Below are positions 25,255 to 32,934 of a stretch of DNA of 64,000 nt, one piece after another. A model generated the notes under the pieces. The model was not told where the DNA came from, did no database searches, and saw only the letters and a list, made by a program, of their open reading frames with translations. A program made the translations under genes and the position numbers. Where the stretch lies: assembly GCF_009372235.1 (NCBI RefSeq), contig NZ_ML762920.1, forward strand, positions 124,001 to 188,000, written 5' to 3'. How positions within the stretch are numbered: the first letter of the stretch is position 1; each line of letters opens with the position of its first letter. Origin of the DNA: Dickeya oryzae. Its GTDB lineage: Bacteria > Pseudomonadota > Gammaproteobacteria > Enterobacterales > Enterobacteriaceae.

Positions 25255-25681
25255 GCTGATCTCCTTGCAAAAAAGCCAGTGTTTTCAGATTCAGCGGCGG
25301 CGACGATGCCGGTCTGGCAAGCGGGGCCAGCAGGCTTTGCCAGACATCCCGCTGATTAACCAGCGCTTCCAGTGTGCAGCACAATCGGACGGGGTCATCC
25401 GGTTCGTGTCGCATCAGTAACCATAATTGCGCGTCTGCGCCAGACCAGCAGAGCGCGGCGGCATCCATCCCCAAACGCAACACGGCGGCAGACGAATAAC
25501 GCAGCGCCTTGTGCAGCAACCGGTCATCCACCTTGACTGGCAAGGTCACCATGGCTGCACATCCCACACCGTCGTGATAGCGCGTCAACACCACCGGGCC
25601 GTCATCAATATGCAGCGTCAGTTGCCCTGCCGTGCTGTTGAGCCAACGCTCAATCACGCCGGGTAACTCAGTTGAAATCAT
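25247..25681 (-). CDS. hrpG: HrpG, type III chaperone-like regulatory protein
   Basis: This 144-residue cytoplasmic protein in the group I hrp order lies between hrpF and hrcC. It overlaps the former by 14 bases and the latter by 8, so translation is coupled. Its small alpha/beta make-up resembles class I T3SS chaperones. In P. syringae HrpG relieves HrpV repression of HrpS. It is recognised mostly by position; ordinary secretion or membrane signals are absent. Confidence 0.82.
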   Translation of the reverse strand: MISTELPGVIERWLNSTAGQLTLHIDDGPVVLTRYHDGVGCAAMVTLPVKVDDRLLHKALRYSSAAVLRLGMDAAALCWSGADAQLWLLMRHEPDDPVRLCCTLEALVNQRDVWQSLLAPLARPASSPPLNLKTLAFLQGDQHA

Positions 25682-25895
25682 TGATGATGGCCTTCGCCAG
25701 GCCGTGCTTGACGCTCAGCATCTGTCCGGCGGCCCAGTTGGCGTTTGAGTAGTCCATGCTGGCCTCATAGAACGCATAGGTATCCGCCGGGCTGACCTCT
25801 CCCTCCGAAATGGTTTGCGCCATCTCATCAAGCCGGGACTGCGCATCGACAAATGCGCTGTCCAACCGACGCTGAACAGGTGAAGACAAAGACAT
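25668..25895 (-). CDS. hrpF: HrpF, small type III secretion protein
   Basis: This protein of 75 residues starts at MSLSSPVQRRLDSAF. A longer reading to 25940 is possible, but the shorter form fits the family size of about 70-75. It is helical and resembles SctF/needle-type or co-chaperone proteins of group I hrp systems (ADTYAFYEASMDYSNANWAAGQM). It is the first gene behind the Hrp box at 25976-26003 and overlaps hrpG by 14 bases. Confidence 0.82.
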   Translation of the reverse strand: MSLSSPVQRRLDSAFVDAQSRLDEMAQTISEGEVSPADTYAFYEASMDYSNANWAAGQMLSVKHGLAKAIINDFN

Positions 25896-25975
25896 GATTG
25901 CGTGCTCCTGTGAGTTGAACGGGTGTGTTGAGTCGAACAAGTCTGTTGGTTAAACCGACATGGTTTATCTGCTGT

Positions 25976-26003
25976 TGTGTGGACGGCGAAGCGGCGTGGT
26001 TCC
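25976..26003 (-). promoter_or_regulatory. Hrp box upstream of hrpF operon
   Basis: On the minus strand this reads GGAACC-N15-CCACACA, a perfect match to the HrpL consensus. It lies about 80 bp before the hrpF start and should drive hrpF-hrpG-hrcC-hrpT-hrpV. Confidence 0.9.
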
Positions 26004-26073
26004 ATCGGGTAACAAAAGAGGTGCGCAAACATGACGTCATACAGGAAGGGAACGGCGTAAGATTATCCGTCAC

Positions 26074-26113
26074 ATAAAAACAAACAGGCCGTGCCTGATG
26101 GCATCGGCCTGTT
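26074..26113 (-). terminator. Rho-independent terminator of plcA
   Basis: The arms aacaggccg (26083-26091) and cggcctgtt (26105-26113), with an inner tgcc/ggca pairing, form a strong stem. On the minus strand it is followed by tgttttta. It lies 32 bases past the plcA stop and separates plcA from the hrpF promoter. Confidence 0.85.
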
Positions 26114-26144
26114 ACGCTAACAGACAGCTATGGGGCCAGACGCG

Positions 26145-27194
26145 TTAAAACGTCGTCGCCCCGTACTGATAACGGTAGAAACGGCGGTATTCTGGTTTCT
26201 GTGGGTTATTCGTCGACAGTGTTTTCTGCAACGATTTGCCGCCGATAAGACCGGTAATGCCGTAGGACAGCAGGCTGGTCTGCTTGTCCAGTTGGGTGAT
26301 CAAATCCGTTTTCACACCAGCCACAAGCTGGTCAAGATAAGCGTTTTCAATCTGGCTTAGCAGGCGAGCCGATTGTTCCCAGTTAGGGTCGAACGACACC
26401 AGTTGCTGTAAAAACGCAATCGGCGCGACGCCTTTGCCCTGATACAACGCGGAGATTTCGTCTCCTTTGCTGACCGGTGCCGAGTGGCGGAAACCCGCCA
26501 TCACCAGTTTCGCACGTTTGGCAGGACCGGCCTGTTTGCCCATTTGTTCGGTGATGAAATGATACCAGCGGTAATCAAAGGCAAAGCTGGAGCGGGCATC
26601 ATACCGCGCGCTGTAGACGATGGTATCGAACACCTCTCGCCCGCCGAACCATTTGCTTTCCAGTTCAGCCAGGATCTGCGCCAGGGTTTTATCCTTCAGA
26701 ATCGCGTTAAAGGCGTTGGTGTCTTTATCCGTACTCTGCTGCCCCTGCACCGGGTCGACCACCACCAACCGAATCGTTTTCGCGTTCGCCCAAACGCCAG
26801 GCTCCTGATTTTGCACCGCCAGGTGATATAGCTCGGCCAAAAACTCGGTTAAGCCCACCGCCGCGCCCCGGCTGTGCCCGCCGACCACCAGTTGGTATTC
26901 CTTCAGCGTCTTAAGGTAATCCACCAGCGGGAACAGGCTATCCAGCGTTACCACACCGGCACGGTCATCATACCCCTGAACTTGATCATAACGTACGCCC
27001 AATGCCTGGAACATATCTACAACACTACCGCCCCAACTGGCGCGTTTGGCCAATGCCTGCGTTTTGGTCAACATGGCGGCAGTGCCGATGCCGTCGATAG
27101 CGACGACGGCGCTAAAACCGCTGATTTCAACGTTGGCAAGAAAATCCTGTTTCGTAGTGCCCGTGCCGCAGAACCAGATTAGTACTTTATCCAT
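26145..27194 (-). CDS. plcA: PlcA-like lipase/phospholipase (alpha/beta hydrolase)
   Basis: This protein of 349 residues has a nucleophile elbow GGHSRGAAVGL near residue 107 and an N-terminal strand VLIWFCGTGTTKQDF, as in alpha/beta hydrolase lipases. Dickeya hrp clusters are known to contain plcA, annotated as a phospholipase, at this place between the hrpA-E and hrpF-V blocks. The start at 27194 is preferred, with AGAGG before it; the frame continues 36 codons upstream without a good site. There is no signal peptide, so export, if any, would need T3SS or another route. It has its own terminator and no clear Hrp box was found upstream. Substrate is unknown from sequence. Confidence 0.7.
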   Translation of the reverse strand: MDKVLIWFCGTGTTKQDFLANVEISGFSAVVAIDGIGTAAMLTKTQALAKRASWGGSVVDMFQALGVRYDQVQGYDDRAGVVTLDSLFPLVDYLKTLKEYQLVVGGHSRGAAVGLTEFLAELYHLAVQNQEPGVWANAKTIRLVVVDPVQGQQSTDKDTNAFNAILKDKTLAQILAELESKWFGGREVFDTIVYSARYDARSSFAFDYRWYHFITEQMGKQAGPAKRAKLVMAGFRHSAPVSKGDEISALYQGKGVAPIAFLQQLVSFDPNWEQSARLLSQIENAYLDQLVAGVKTDLITQLDKQTSLLSYGITGLIGGKSLQKTLSTNNPQKPEYRRFYRYQYGATTF

Positions 27195-27635
27195 AGGTAA
27201 CCTCTTGGTTGTTAATCGATTAGATTTATGCATCTTCATTGGGCAATGTAGCGCGGCACGCGCCTGCGGGCTGTGTGATAACAACGGAAATTCAGGCCGC
27301 AACGATGGTGTAGAACCGGCGATACCGCGTCCATTGCGATAACGGTTCAGGCAAAGCGCCAGTCGTCCAAATACCCTCTCAGAGGACTGGCAGAACCGAA
27401 CGAATGCAGATTACAAGATGAGGTGCGCCGGTGAACGCTGCCGGGGTTGTGTGGTGGTCAGACAGACCGGCTACAGTGTAAGACAACCAATGCGTCACCT
27501 GACGGTCGCCTTCCAGTACTTCTCATGACGTATGAAAATACAGACAGCCGGTGACATAACTGTCACTGGCTGGGATTATCCGTAGTATTATGAGTCAGAG
27601 TAACGACGTATTGCGGTTTGCCCCGGGGCTCGTCA
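27195..27635. other. Intergenic region between hrpE and plcA
   Basis: No gene is seen in 441 bases. It contains the probable terminator of the hrpE block (27545-27572) and must hold the plcA promoter. No GGAACC-N15-CCAC match was found. A dyad, gccagtcgtcc / aggactggc, lies at about 27359-27392; its role is unknown. Confidence 0.5.
27545..27572 (-). terminator. Probable terminator of the hrpB-hrcJ-hrpD-hrpE transcript
   Basis: The arms cagccggtgaca and tgtcactggctg pair over 12 bases with one mismatch around loop taac. On the minus strand the stem is followed by tctgtattttc, a modest U-rich tail. It lies 64 bases past the hrpE stop. Confidence 0.6.
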
Positions 27636-28244
27636 TCACACGCCGTTTAACGTGGCCGTCGGGCCTTGCGGCAACAGGCGTTCTACCGCCTGCTGCCAAC
27701 TCAGGGTCATGACGCCCTGCGCGGTAATCAGTTTCAGGGTATCCTGCGTCAGCGCCTCATCGTTGCTGAGCTTCCAGCCCAGATGGCTGTGTTCGGTCAG
27801 CCAGGCGGACACATCGGCCTGACGGTCAGGGTGACAATACAGTGTGCCGCGTCCTTCCCCGCCCTGAGTACGCAATAACTGGCGCAACAACGCCGGATAA
27901 CGCTCAGCGTCAGGGACTGTATTGAGGATGTGCTGCATCGCATCACTCAGCACGTGATTGCACTGCGATACCAGCCAGCTTTCCATCTGCTCACGCTCCT
28001 GCTGCCAGCCACGTAATATCTCATCCGCCTGCTGCCAGAATTGCCGCTCAGCCTGAATGGTCGCCTGTGCAACAGACTCCCGCGCCTGCTGGCGGGCTTC
28101 ATCCAATAACACGTGCGCCTGTTGCCGGGCCTGGTCTATCACCGTTAGCCCATGCTGGTGCTGCTGCAATTGCCCAATTCGGATCACCTCTGCATCCTGC
28201 ATATCGGTGCCTGCCACCAGTTTTAAACAGCGTCTGGTCAACAT
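27636..28244 (-). CDS. hrpE: HrpE, SctL/FliH-like ATPase regulator
   Basis: This 202-residue cytoplasmic stator protein binds the HrcN ATPase. The N-terminal half is a long Gln/Ala-rich coiled coil (HVLLDEARQQARESVAQATI). The C-terminal part (CHPDRQADVSAWLTEH...WKLSNDEALTQDTLKL) matches the FliH/SctL globular domain. It is separated from hrpD by 68 bases that contain a perfect A+T-rich palindrome. It is the last gene of the minus-strand hrpA-to-hrpE series. Confidence 0.9.
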   Translation of the reverse strand: MLTRRCLKLVAGTDMQDAEVIRIGQLQQHQHGLTVIDQARQQAHVLLDEARQQARESVAQATIQAERQFWQQADEILRGWQQEREQMESWLVSQCNHVLSDAMQHILNTVPDAERYPALLRQLLRTQGGEGRGTLYCHPDRQADVSAWLTEHSHLGWKLSNDEALTQDTLKLITAQGVMTLSWQQAVERLLPQGPTATLNGV

Positions 28245-28293
28245 ACTCCCTCTCCCTGATAGTGATGAGACTCACGATTGATAACGTACCGTC

Positions 28294-28318
28294 AAATAGT
28301 TTATATAGTAAACTATTT
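28294..28318 (-). repeat. Perfect palindrome at the hrpD/hrpE junction
   Basis: Ten-base arms aaatagttta and taaactattt flank loop tatag and overlap the hrpD stop. Transcribed, this forms an A+U hairpin between two operon genes. It could be a processing or pausing site, or a protein-binding site. No U-run follows. Confidence 0.7.
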
Positions 28319-28909
28319 TAAAATGAAACTACCTAAGCCGTATGCCTGCTCTGTCACGACTTTCCAGATAATCGCGTCACACAAACTGGCGATACGGCTG
28401 GCAGGTAAGTTCTTAGACAACGGCTCTTGCGGGCGCTCACCCCAGCTACGTGGGTACAACAGTGGTAAGCGGCTCCAACAGGGTGCAGGAAAGCGGTGGC
28501 GTAATATCACCAATGCATCCTGCTCCCGGTGTTGCGAAAACGTCAGCGATGCGGGCAACCACAAGCCGGGGCGCAGTGCTTTCGCCAACCGTCGGCACCA
28601 GACGGCCAGTGCATCCGGTAATTCACCGGACGTTTCACGGCAGACCGCAGCTATCAGCACCAGAACCTGATGACGTGCTGGCGGTGCCAGTTGCCCCAGT
28701 TGCAACAACGCGTTTTGCGGCTCAGGAGGATAGGCTTCCACCAGCCCGAGACGATGACGTATGGCGGTATGGTGCACCGACGCCAGCGCCATATCGCTCT
28801 CGTCAAAGCGCGAGGCATCGAACCAACTTGGGTCTGCCTGTTGTAAGCAGCCATAGCACCACCACTGGTTCCAGCGCAGGACGTCGCTCTCATCGGGCAT
28901 GCTGTTCAT
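28313..28909 (-). CDS. hrpD: HrpD, SctK-like sorting platform protein
   Basis: This 198-residue cytoplasmic protein lies between hrcJ and hrpE in the group I hrp order. It overlaps hrcJ by 20 bases; a second ATG three codons in (28900) is also possible. The sequence, rich in Leu, Trp and Arg (RWNQWWCYGCLQQADPSWFDAS), fits the poorly conserved SctK family that links HrcQ to the HrcJ ring. No signal or membrane segment is seen. Confidence 0.85.
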   Translation of the reverse strand: MNSMPDESDVLRWNQWWCYGCLQQADPSWFDASRFDESDMALASVHHTAIRHRLGLVEAYPPEPQNALLQLGQLAPPARHQVLVLIAAVCRETSGELPDALAVWCRRLAKALRPGLWLPASLTFSQHREQDALVILRHRFPAPCWSRLPLLYPRSWGERPQEPLSKNLPASRIASLCDAIIWKVVTEQAYGLGSFILK

Positions 28910-29696
28910 GCTCCGCCCTCACGTCCGGTTGCGCCTGTTGTCTGTTGGCTATACGTTGTGACCACCAGGGCTTACCGAAACGCCAGCCCAGTACTCCCGC
29001 CAGCGCCAACGCCAGTAAACCGGCCAGCCACTGTAATTGCGTCATGGTCTGCGGCATCAGTTGAAACGGCCCCAGTGATACGGTTGGAATATGATCTTTG
29101 TACGGTTCTGCGGGTACAAACACGATAGCCAGGTCTTTTTCGCTCTTACCGGCCAGCCCCGGAATACTGCTGGCTACCATACGGCGAATGCGCGGCTCAA
29201 TGCCGTCCGGCTCCAGCTCTGGCCGGTATTTGATAAACACAGCGGCGGACGCCGGTTGAATGGGTTCCCCCGGTGCAATACGTTCAGGCAGCACAACATG
29301 AACCCGCGCTACCAGCACGCCGTCAATTTGCGTGAGTGTGGATTCCACTTCCTGAGACAAGGCATAAATGTAACGAGCGCGCTCTTCCAGCGGTGTGGAA
29401 ATCACGCCGGTCTTCTGAAATACCTGACCCAGATTAGTGCGGGCCTGACGGGGTAATCCGGCGGCATTGAGAATGTTGACGGCTCGCTCCATGTCCTTAA
29501 CATCAATAAGAATACTGACACCCGCTTTATCCGGGCGCTTTTCCGCCCCGATGTGATAGCCCCCTAACGCAGCAATCACTTCATTGGCATCGTTTTCAGA
29601 AAGACCGCGATGGAGTTCCACGCGATCACCACAACCGGCAATCAGCATCGCCAGTAGCAGGGTCAGGAATCGGTGCAGGATGGATTGACTCATCAT
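28890..29696 (-). CDS. hrcJ: HrcJ, inner-membrane ring lipoprotein (SctJ)
   Basis: This 268-residue YscJ/FliF-family lipoprotein forms the periplasmic inner-membrane ring. The lipobox LLLAMLIAGC sets the mature Cys at about residue 22. Two ring-building domains follow, with YHIGAEKRPDKAGVSI and LARVHVVLPERI-type segments. A C-terminal transmembrane helix (LQWLAGLLALALAGVLGW, about 218-236) ends in a basic tail. It lies 50 bases downstream of hrpB. The gene is intact. Confidence 0.96.
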   Translation of the reverse strand: MMSQSILHRFLTLLLAMLIAGCGDRVELHRGLSENDANEVIAALGGYHIGAEKRPDKAGVSILIDVKDMERAVNILNAAGLPRQARTNLGQVFQKTGVISTPLEERARYIYALSQEVESTLTQIDGVLVARVHVVLPERIAPGEPIQPASAAVFIKYRPELEPDGIEPRIRRMVASSIPGLAGKSEKDLAIVFVPAEPYKDHIPTVSLGPFQLMPQTMTQLQWLAGLLALALAGVLGWRFGKPWWSQRIANRQQAQPDVRAEHEQHAR

Positions 29697-29746
29697 AGTG
29701 CCATTGATTATGGGTTGATCATGGATTCACTCAGGGTTATTCGCGA

Positions 29747-30112
29747 TTATTGCAGGTTGGTCAGTTTTTCCAGGCTCTGAACGCTTTTCGCTACCACCTT
29801 AGCGTTGAGCAGACTTTCCAGATAAAACGACGACAACGTCCGGGTCGCATCCATCACATCTTTCGGGTTATTACCGGTGATGCTTTTACCGACCTGGCGC
29901 TCGGCCTTTTGCAGCAGGTTTTCCAGCTTGTCGGATTTCTCCGCCAGCGCCCCTAGCCAGGCTTTGTTGTCGGCGCTCGGTGTTGCCGGGGCGGTGGGTT
30001 CGATAGCGGAGCTAAACCAATTCACATCCGCTTGCGCAGGGGTATTCAGACCACTCGGCGCATTGCCATTAACAACGCTCTGAGGCGCATTGACGCGAGT
30101 CACTTTCATCAT
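29747..30112 (-). CDS. hrpB: HrpB, inner-rod (SctI-like) protein
   Basis: This 121-residue secreted-type protein lies between hrpA and hrcJ, the place of the inner-rod subunit. The Pro/Ala/Asn-rich N-terminus is typical of T3SS substrates. The helical C-terminus (VMDATRTLSSFYLESLLNAKVVAKSVQSLEKL) resembles PrgJ/YscI. A 374-base gap with a terminator and a hairpin-rich element separates it from hrpA, so its expression should be lower than that of the pilin. Confidence 0.85.
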   Translation of the reverse strand: MMKVTRVNAPQSVVNGNAPSGLNTPAQADVNWFSSAIEPTAPATPSADNKAWLGALAEKSDKLENLLQKAERQVGKSITGNNPKDVMDATRTLSSFYLESLLNAKVVAKSVQSLEKLTNLQ

Positions 30113-30167
30113 GAGTCCGTTCCTCTTTGATGGATGTTTTTTGGTGAATGCTTTTTTGATGACCGTT

Positions 30168-30433
30168 TATACCCTAAATAATTCGAGTTGCAGGACAACA
30201 CGCTCGCGTGTTGAACAACGCTACGCGTTGGCCCTTTAGGGCAAGGCTCGTTAGAGCCTTGTAACGCGGCAAGTGAGTGACAAATTCGTTGGAAACGAAT
30301 TTGACCAGCCAACGGCTGGCCTCTGGTGAGAGACAGGATGTCTCTCATTTCATCCCGATGAGCTTACTTAGGTAAGTGATTCGGGTGAATGAACGCAGCC
30401 AACACACCTGCAACTTGAAGTATGACGGGTATA
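30168..30433. repeat. MITE-like element made of eight serial hairpins
   Basis: It is bounded by imperfect inverted repeats, tataccc...ttcgagttgcag at the left and ctgcaacttgaagtatgacgggtata at the right. Inside are consecutive short-loop palindromes: caacacgc/gcgtgttg, caacgc/gcgttg, gccct/agggc, caaggctc/gagccttg, caaattcgtt/aacgaatttg, ccagcc/ggctgg, agagaca/tgtctct and cttac/gtaag. Similar termini are known to me from enterobacterial intergenic repeats. No transposase frame is present. Confidence 0.75.
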
Positions 30434-30435
30434 GT

Positions 30436-30465
30436 GACAAAAAACCGGGGGAACGCTCCCCCCGG
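30436..30465 (-). terminator. Rho-independent terminator directly after hrpA
   Basis: The stem ccggggg/cccccgg with loop aacgctc is followed on the minus strand by a run of six T. It lies 22 bases past the hrpA stop. It should end most hrpA transcripts, which would raise the ratio of pilin message to the downstream hrpB-hrcJ-hrpD-hrpE genes. Confidence 0.9.
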
Positions 30466-30486
30466 AAATCGACTACCTACACAACA

Positions 30487-30690
30487 TCAGAACTGAATGG
30501 CTTTGGCCGCTTTCTGCCCGGAGTTCATGGCTTTGGTGGCAGAGTCCATCTGCATATCCGTGATGGATGACATAGCGTTAGTTTTCATGGTCTGCGCCTG
30601 GGCGGCAGAGGTCACCAATGTGGTTTGAGCAGCGGTAGCGTCCAGGTATTTCATACTGGTCATCGCAGCAGCGTTAGACAGTCCCATCAT
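30487..30690 (-). CDS. hrpA: HrpA, Hrp pilus subunit
   Basis: This 67-residue, Ala/Thr/Met-rich, almost fully helical protein (TSMKYLDATAAQTTLVTSAA...TMKTNAMSSITDMQMD) matches the small pilins of the group I Hrp system. The pilin polymerises outside the cell into the conduit that crosses the plant cell wall. It has its own upstream HrpL-like site, a ribosome site (GGAGATATC) and a strong terminator just after the stop. That arrangement fits a very abundant short transcript. Confidence 0.92.
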   Translation of the reverse strand: MMGLSNAAAMTSMKYLDATAAQTTLVTSAAQAQTMKTNAMSSITDMQMDSATKAMNSGQKAAKAIQF

Positions 30691-30775
30691 GATAGATATC
30701 TCCAGTTAACAATTGATTGATAAAGTAAATTTCGCCAGTAACCCGGCGACAGACACAGTCATCGTGTTCATAAGT

Positions 30776-30803
30776 TAAGTAGGAGGAAGTAAAAGGGAGT
30801 TCC
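30776..30803 (-). promoter_or_regulatory. Probable Hrp box upstream of hrpA
   Basis: On the minus strand this reads GGAACT-N15-CTACTTA, two bases from the HrpL consensus and with exact spacing. It lies about 86 bp before the hrpA ATG and is the best candidate in the gap between hrpA and hrpS. Confidence 0.6.
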
Positions 30804-30905
30804 AAAAGAGATTCACTTTTTTTCCCCTGGTGGTGATAACAGGATCGAACCTGATAAATAACAATGACGCGGCTATCGGCGCTACGGTTCGCGCTGTAAT
30901 TCGCA

Positions 30906-31883
30906 CTACAGTCCGCGTGCGGCGACATTCAGCAATTTGATGCGGTGATAGAGCGTACGTTTGGGGATACCCAGTTCATTGACGACGTTATCGATACAGT
31001 GATCGTTACGCTGCAACGCCTCCTGAATCAGGAAACGCTCAATGCGGCGCAACCGTACCTTCAGTGAAGTCAGCGGCGTGTCACTCCCCGCCTTCTCAGC
31101 ATTCGCGGCGACCGGCACCGGTGAAAGCCCCAGCACCCAGCGTTCTGCGGCGGCTTTCAGTTCCCGGATATTGCCCGGCCAGTCATGCATCAACAGTTGT
31201 TCCTGCATCATGGCTGACACACCGGGTACTGGCCGTTTCAGCCGCGCGGCCGCGTCGTGCAAAAAACGCTGAAACAGCGGCAGGATAATCTCCGTGCGCG
31301 AACGTAACGTCGGCAACTGAATTTTTACCGTATCCAGCCGGAAGTAAAGGTCACGGCGGAAACGCCCTTTTTCCACCAGTATTTGCAATGGCGTTTGTGT
31401 GGCAACAATCACCCGCATGTTCACCGGTTTGAACTGGGTGCTGCCCAGCCGTTCGATACCGCGGCTTTCCAGTACCCGCAGCATTTTCGCCTGTAGCGTC
31501 AACGGCATACTGTCGATTTCATCCAGAAACAGAATGCCTTTGTCTGCAATTTCCAGATACCCGGCACGCGAGCGGCTGGCACCGGTATACGCGCCGGATA
31601 CCACGCCAAACAATTCGCTTTCCGCCAGTGTTTCGGGGACGGCGGCGCAATTCACCGCCACCAGCGGGCCGGGGCAACCGGAAAGCTGGTGAATACGGCG
31701 CGCCAGCGTATCTTTGCCAGTGCCGGTTTCGCCTTCCAGTACGATATCAACATGGAGAGGGGCGATAGTGTGGATGAGTGAAGAGAGTGGACCGTGCATA
31801 TCTTCCACAGGGGGGGTTAATAAAGACTCGTGGGAGACACAATGAAGTGACTGCTCGAATTCATTGCTATTCCTTATCGTCAT
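30906..31883 (-). CDS. hrpS: HrpS, sigma54 enhancer-binding activator of hrpL
   Basis: This 325-residue NtrC-family AAA+ activator has no receiver domain. Walker A is GETGTGKD at 51-58, the sigma54-contact loop is GAYTGA at 97-102, and Walker B is ILFLDE at 117-122. A Fis-type HTH at the end reads VVNELGIPKRTLYHRIKLL. HrpS hexamers remodel RNA polymerase-sigma54 at the hrpL promoter, which is present here at 35252-35267. In Dickeya hrpS is raised by HrpY. The gene stands alone between hrpA and hrpY with long flanking gaps. Confidence 0.96.
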   Translation of the reverse strand: MTIRNSNEFEQSLHCVSHESLLTPPVEDMHGPLSSLIHTIAPLHVDIVLEGETGTGKDTLARRIHQLSGCPGPLVAVNCAAVPETLAESELFGVVSGAYTGASRSRAGYLEIADKGILFLDEIDSMPLTLQAKMLRVLESRGIERLGSTQFKPVNMRVIVATQTPLQILVEKGRFRRDLYFRLDTVKIQLPTLRSRTEIILPLFQRFLHDAAARLKRPVPGVSAMMQEQLLMHDWPGNIRELKAAAERWVLGLSPVPVAANAEKAGSDTPLTSLKVRLRRIERFLIQEALQRNDHCIDNVVNELGIPKRTLYHRIKLLNVAARGL

Positions 31884-32260
31884 GACTACTCCTGTATTTT
31901 TCCTGTATTCCGTTATCGCGCTGCCAGGTCATATCCCTGTCAGGCCGTTACGTGGGTAACGACATCCTGCTTATCTGACGACCGTCTCGTCATCTTGACG
32001 ATGTGCTAACGATTAACAGCGATAAATCTGACCGCCTTAACAGCTTATTAATGGTATGCGCACACATTACCGTCGGCAGCAAAACAAGCCATCAGCCAAC
32101 CGCTGAAGTTAAGGTAGGGATTTCAGTGTACGAAGTAGGAATAGTCTGACACCAGAAACGAGTGTAATCAGCATGTTACGAAAATTGCGGGCAGGAATGC
32201 CCCCTCAGCCATCACAACGTCTCGTCGCGACAAACACGGGGGCTAAACAGCACAGTAGCG
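31884..32260. promoter_or_regulatory. Upstream region of hrpS
   Basis: These 377 bases contain no gene. They must carry the hrpS promoter and the HrpY-binding site known in this genus. Dyads visible include gttac-gtgg-gtaac at 31947-31960 and cgtca-tct-tgacg near 31990. No sigma54 or Hrp-box match was found. The exact promoter cannot be placed by eye. Confidence 0.45.
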
Positions 32261-32902
32261 TCAGACGATTAAACGCTGGTTCAATGCGTATTTCACAATA
32301 TCCGCATTGGTGGTGAACTGCATCTTCTCCATTAATCGTGATTTATGGGTACTGACGGTTTTATTGCTGATAGCCAGCATATCGGCAATCGCATTCACCC
32401 CCAGCCCTTGCGCCAGCATGACCATGATCTGATGCTCTCGCGTGGTCAACAGGTCATGACGCCCATCGCCTTGGGCCTGACAATCCGCAAACACGATTTG
32501 CTCGGCGATGCTGTGGTCAATATAGCGCGCGCCCTGCGCAACCCGGCGAATCGCCGATAATAACGCCTCCGGGTCTTTATCTTTCGTGATATAGCCCAGC
32601 GCCCCGCTCTTCAGTACCCGCCGCGCGATTTGCGGCTCGCTGTACATGCTCAATACCAGAATCGGCAAACGCGGATACTGCGCCACAATGCGAATAATCA
32701 GTTCTTCACCGCAAATCCCTGGCATACACATATCCAGCAGCAGCAAATCCACCTGACATTCCCGTAGCTGCGAGAGCACCTGTGAACCGGTTCCCGCCTC
32801 TGCCACCACTTCCAGACGCTCATCTAATGCAAAGATCTGTTTTAACCCTTCGCGCATAATCACATGATCGTCGGCGATCATCAGTTTTATTAGTCTATCC
32901 AT
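32261..32902 (-). CDS. hrpY: HrpY, NarL-family response regulator
   Basis: This 213-residue protein has an N-terminal receiver domain with phospho-acceptor Asp57 (LLLLDMCMPG), acidic pair Asp11-Asp12 and the conserved Lys in ITKDKDPE. A C-terminal LuxR-type HTH (LLTTREHQIMVMLAQGLGVNAIADML...TVSTHKSRLMEKM) follows. HrpX phosphorylates it and it activates hrpS. The gene follows hrpX by 32 bases on the same strand, so the pair is co-transcribed. Confidence 0.95.
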   Translation of the reverse strand: MDRLIKLMIADDHVIMREGLKQIFALDERLEVVAEAGTGSQVLSQLRECQVDLLLLDMCMPGICGEELIIRIVAQYPRLPILVLSMYSEPQIARRVLKSGALGYITKDKDPEALLSAIRRVAQGARYIDHSIAEQIVFADCQAQGDGRHDLLTTREHQIMVMLAQGLGVNAIADMLAISNKTVSTHKSRLMEKMQFTTNADIVKYALNQRLIV

Positions 32903-32934
32903 TCGCGTTTTCGTCCTCTTTAGAGAAATCTGTG

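Larger units (their letters stand above)
30113..30486. other. hrpA-hrpB intergenic region
   Basis: These 374 bases hold no gene. They contain the hrpA terminator (30436-30465) and a 266-bp hairpin-rich repeat element (30168-30433). No HrpL-type promoter for hrpB was seen, so hrpB probably depends on readthrough from hrpA. Confidence 0.75.

Noticed and set aside
27195-27635. Hrp box for plcA
   Set aside because: Several ggttc-like stretches were checked; none has CCACNNA at 15-16 bases.
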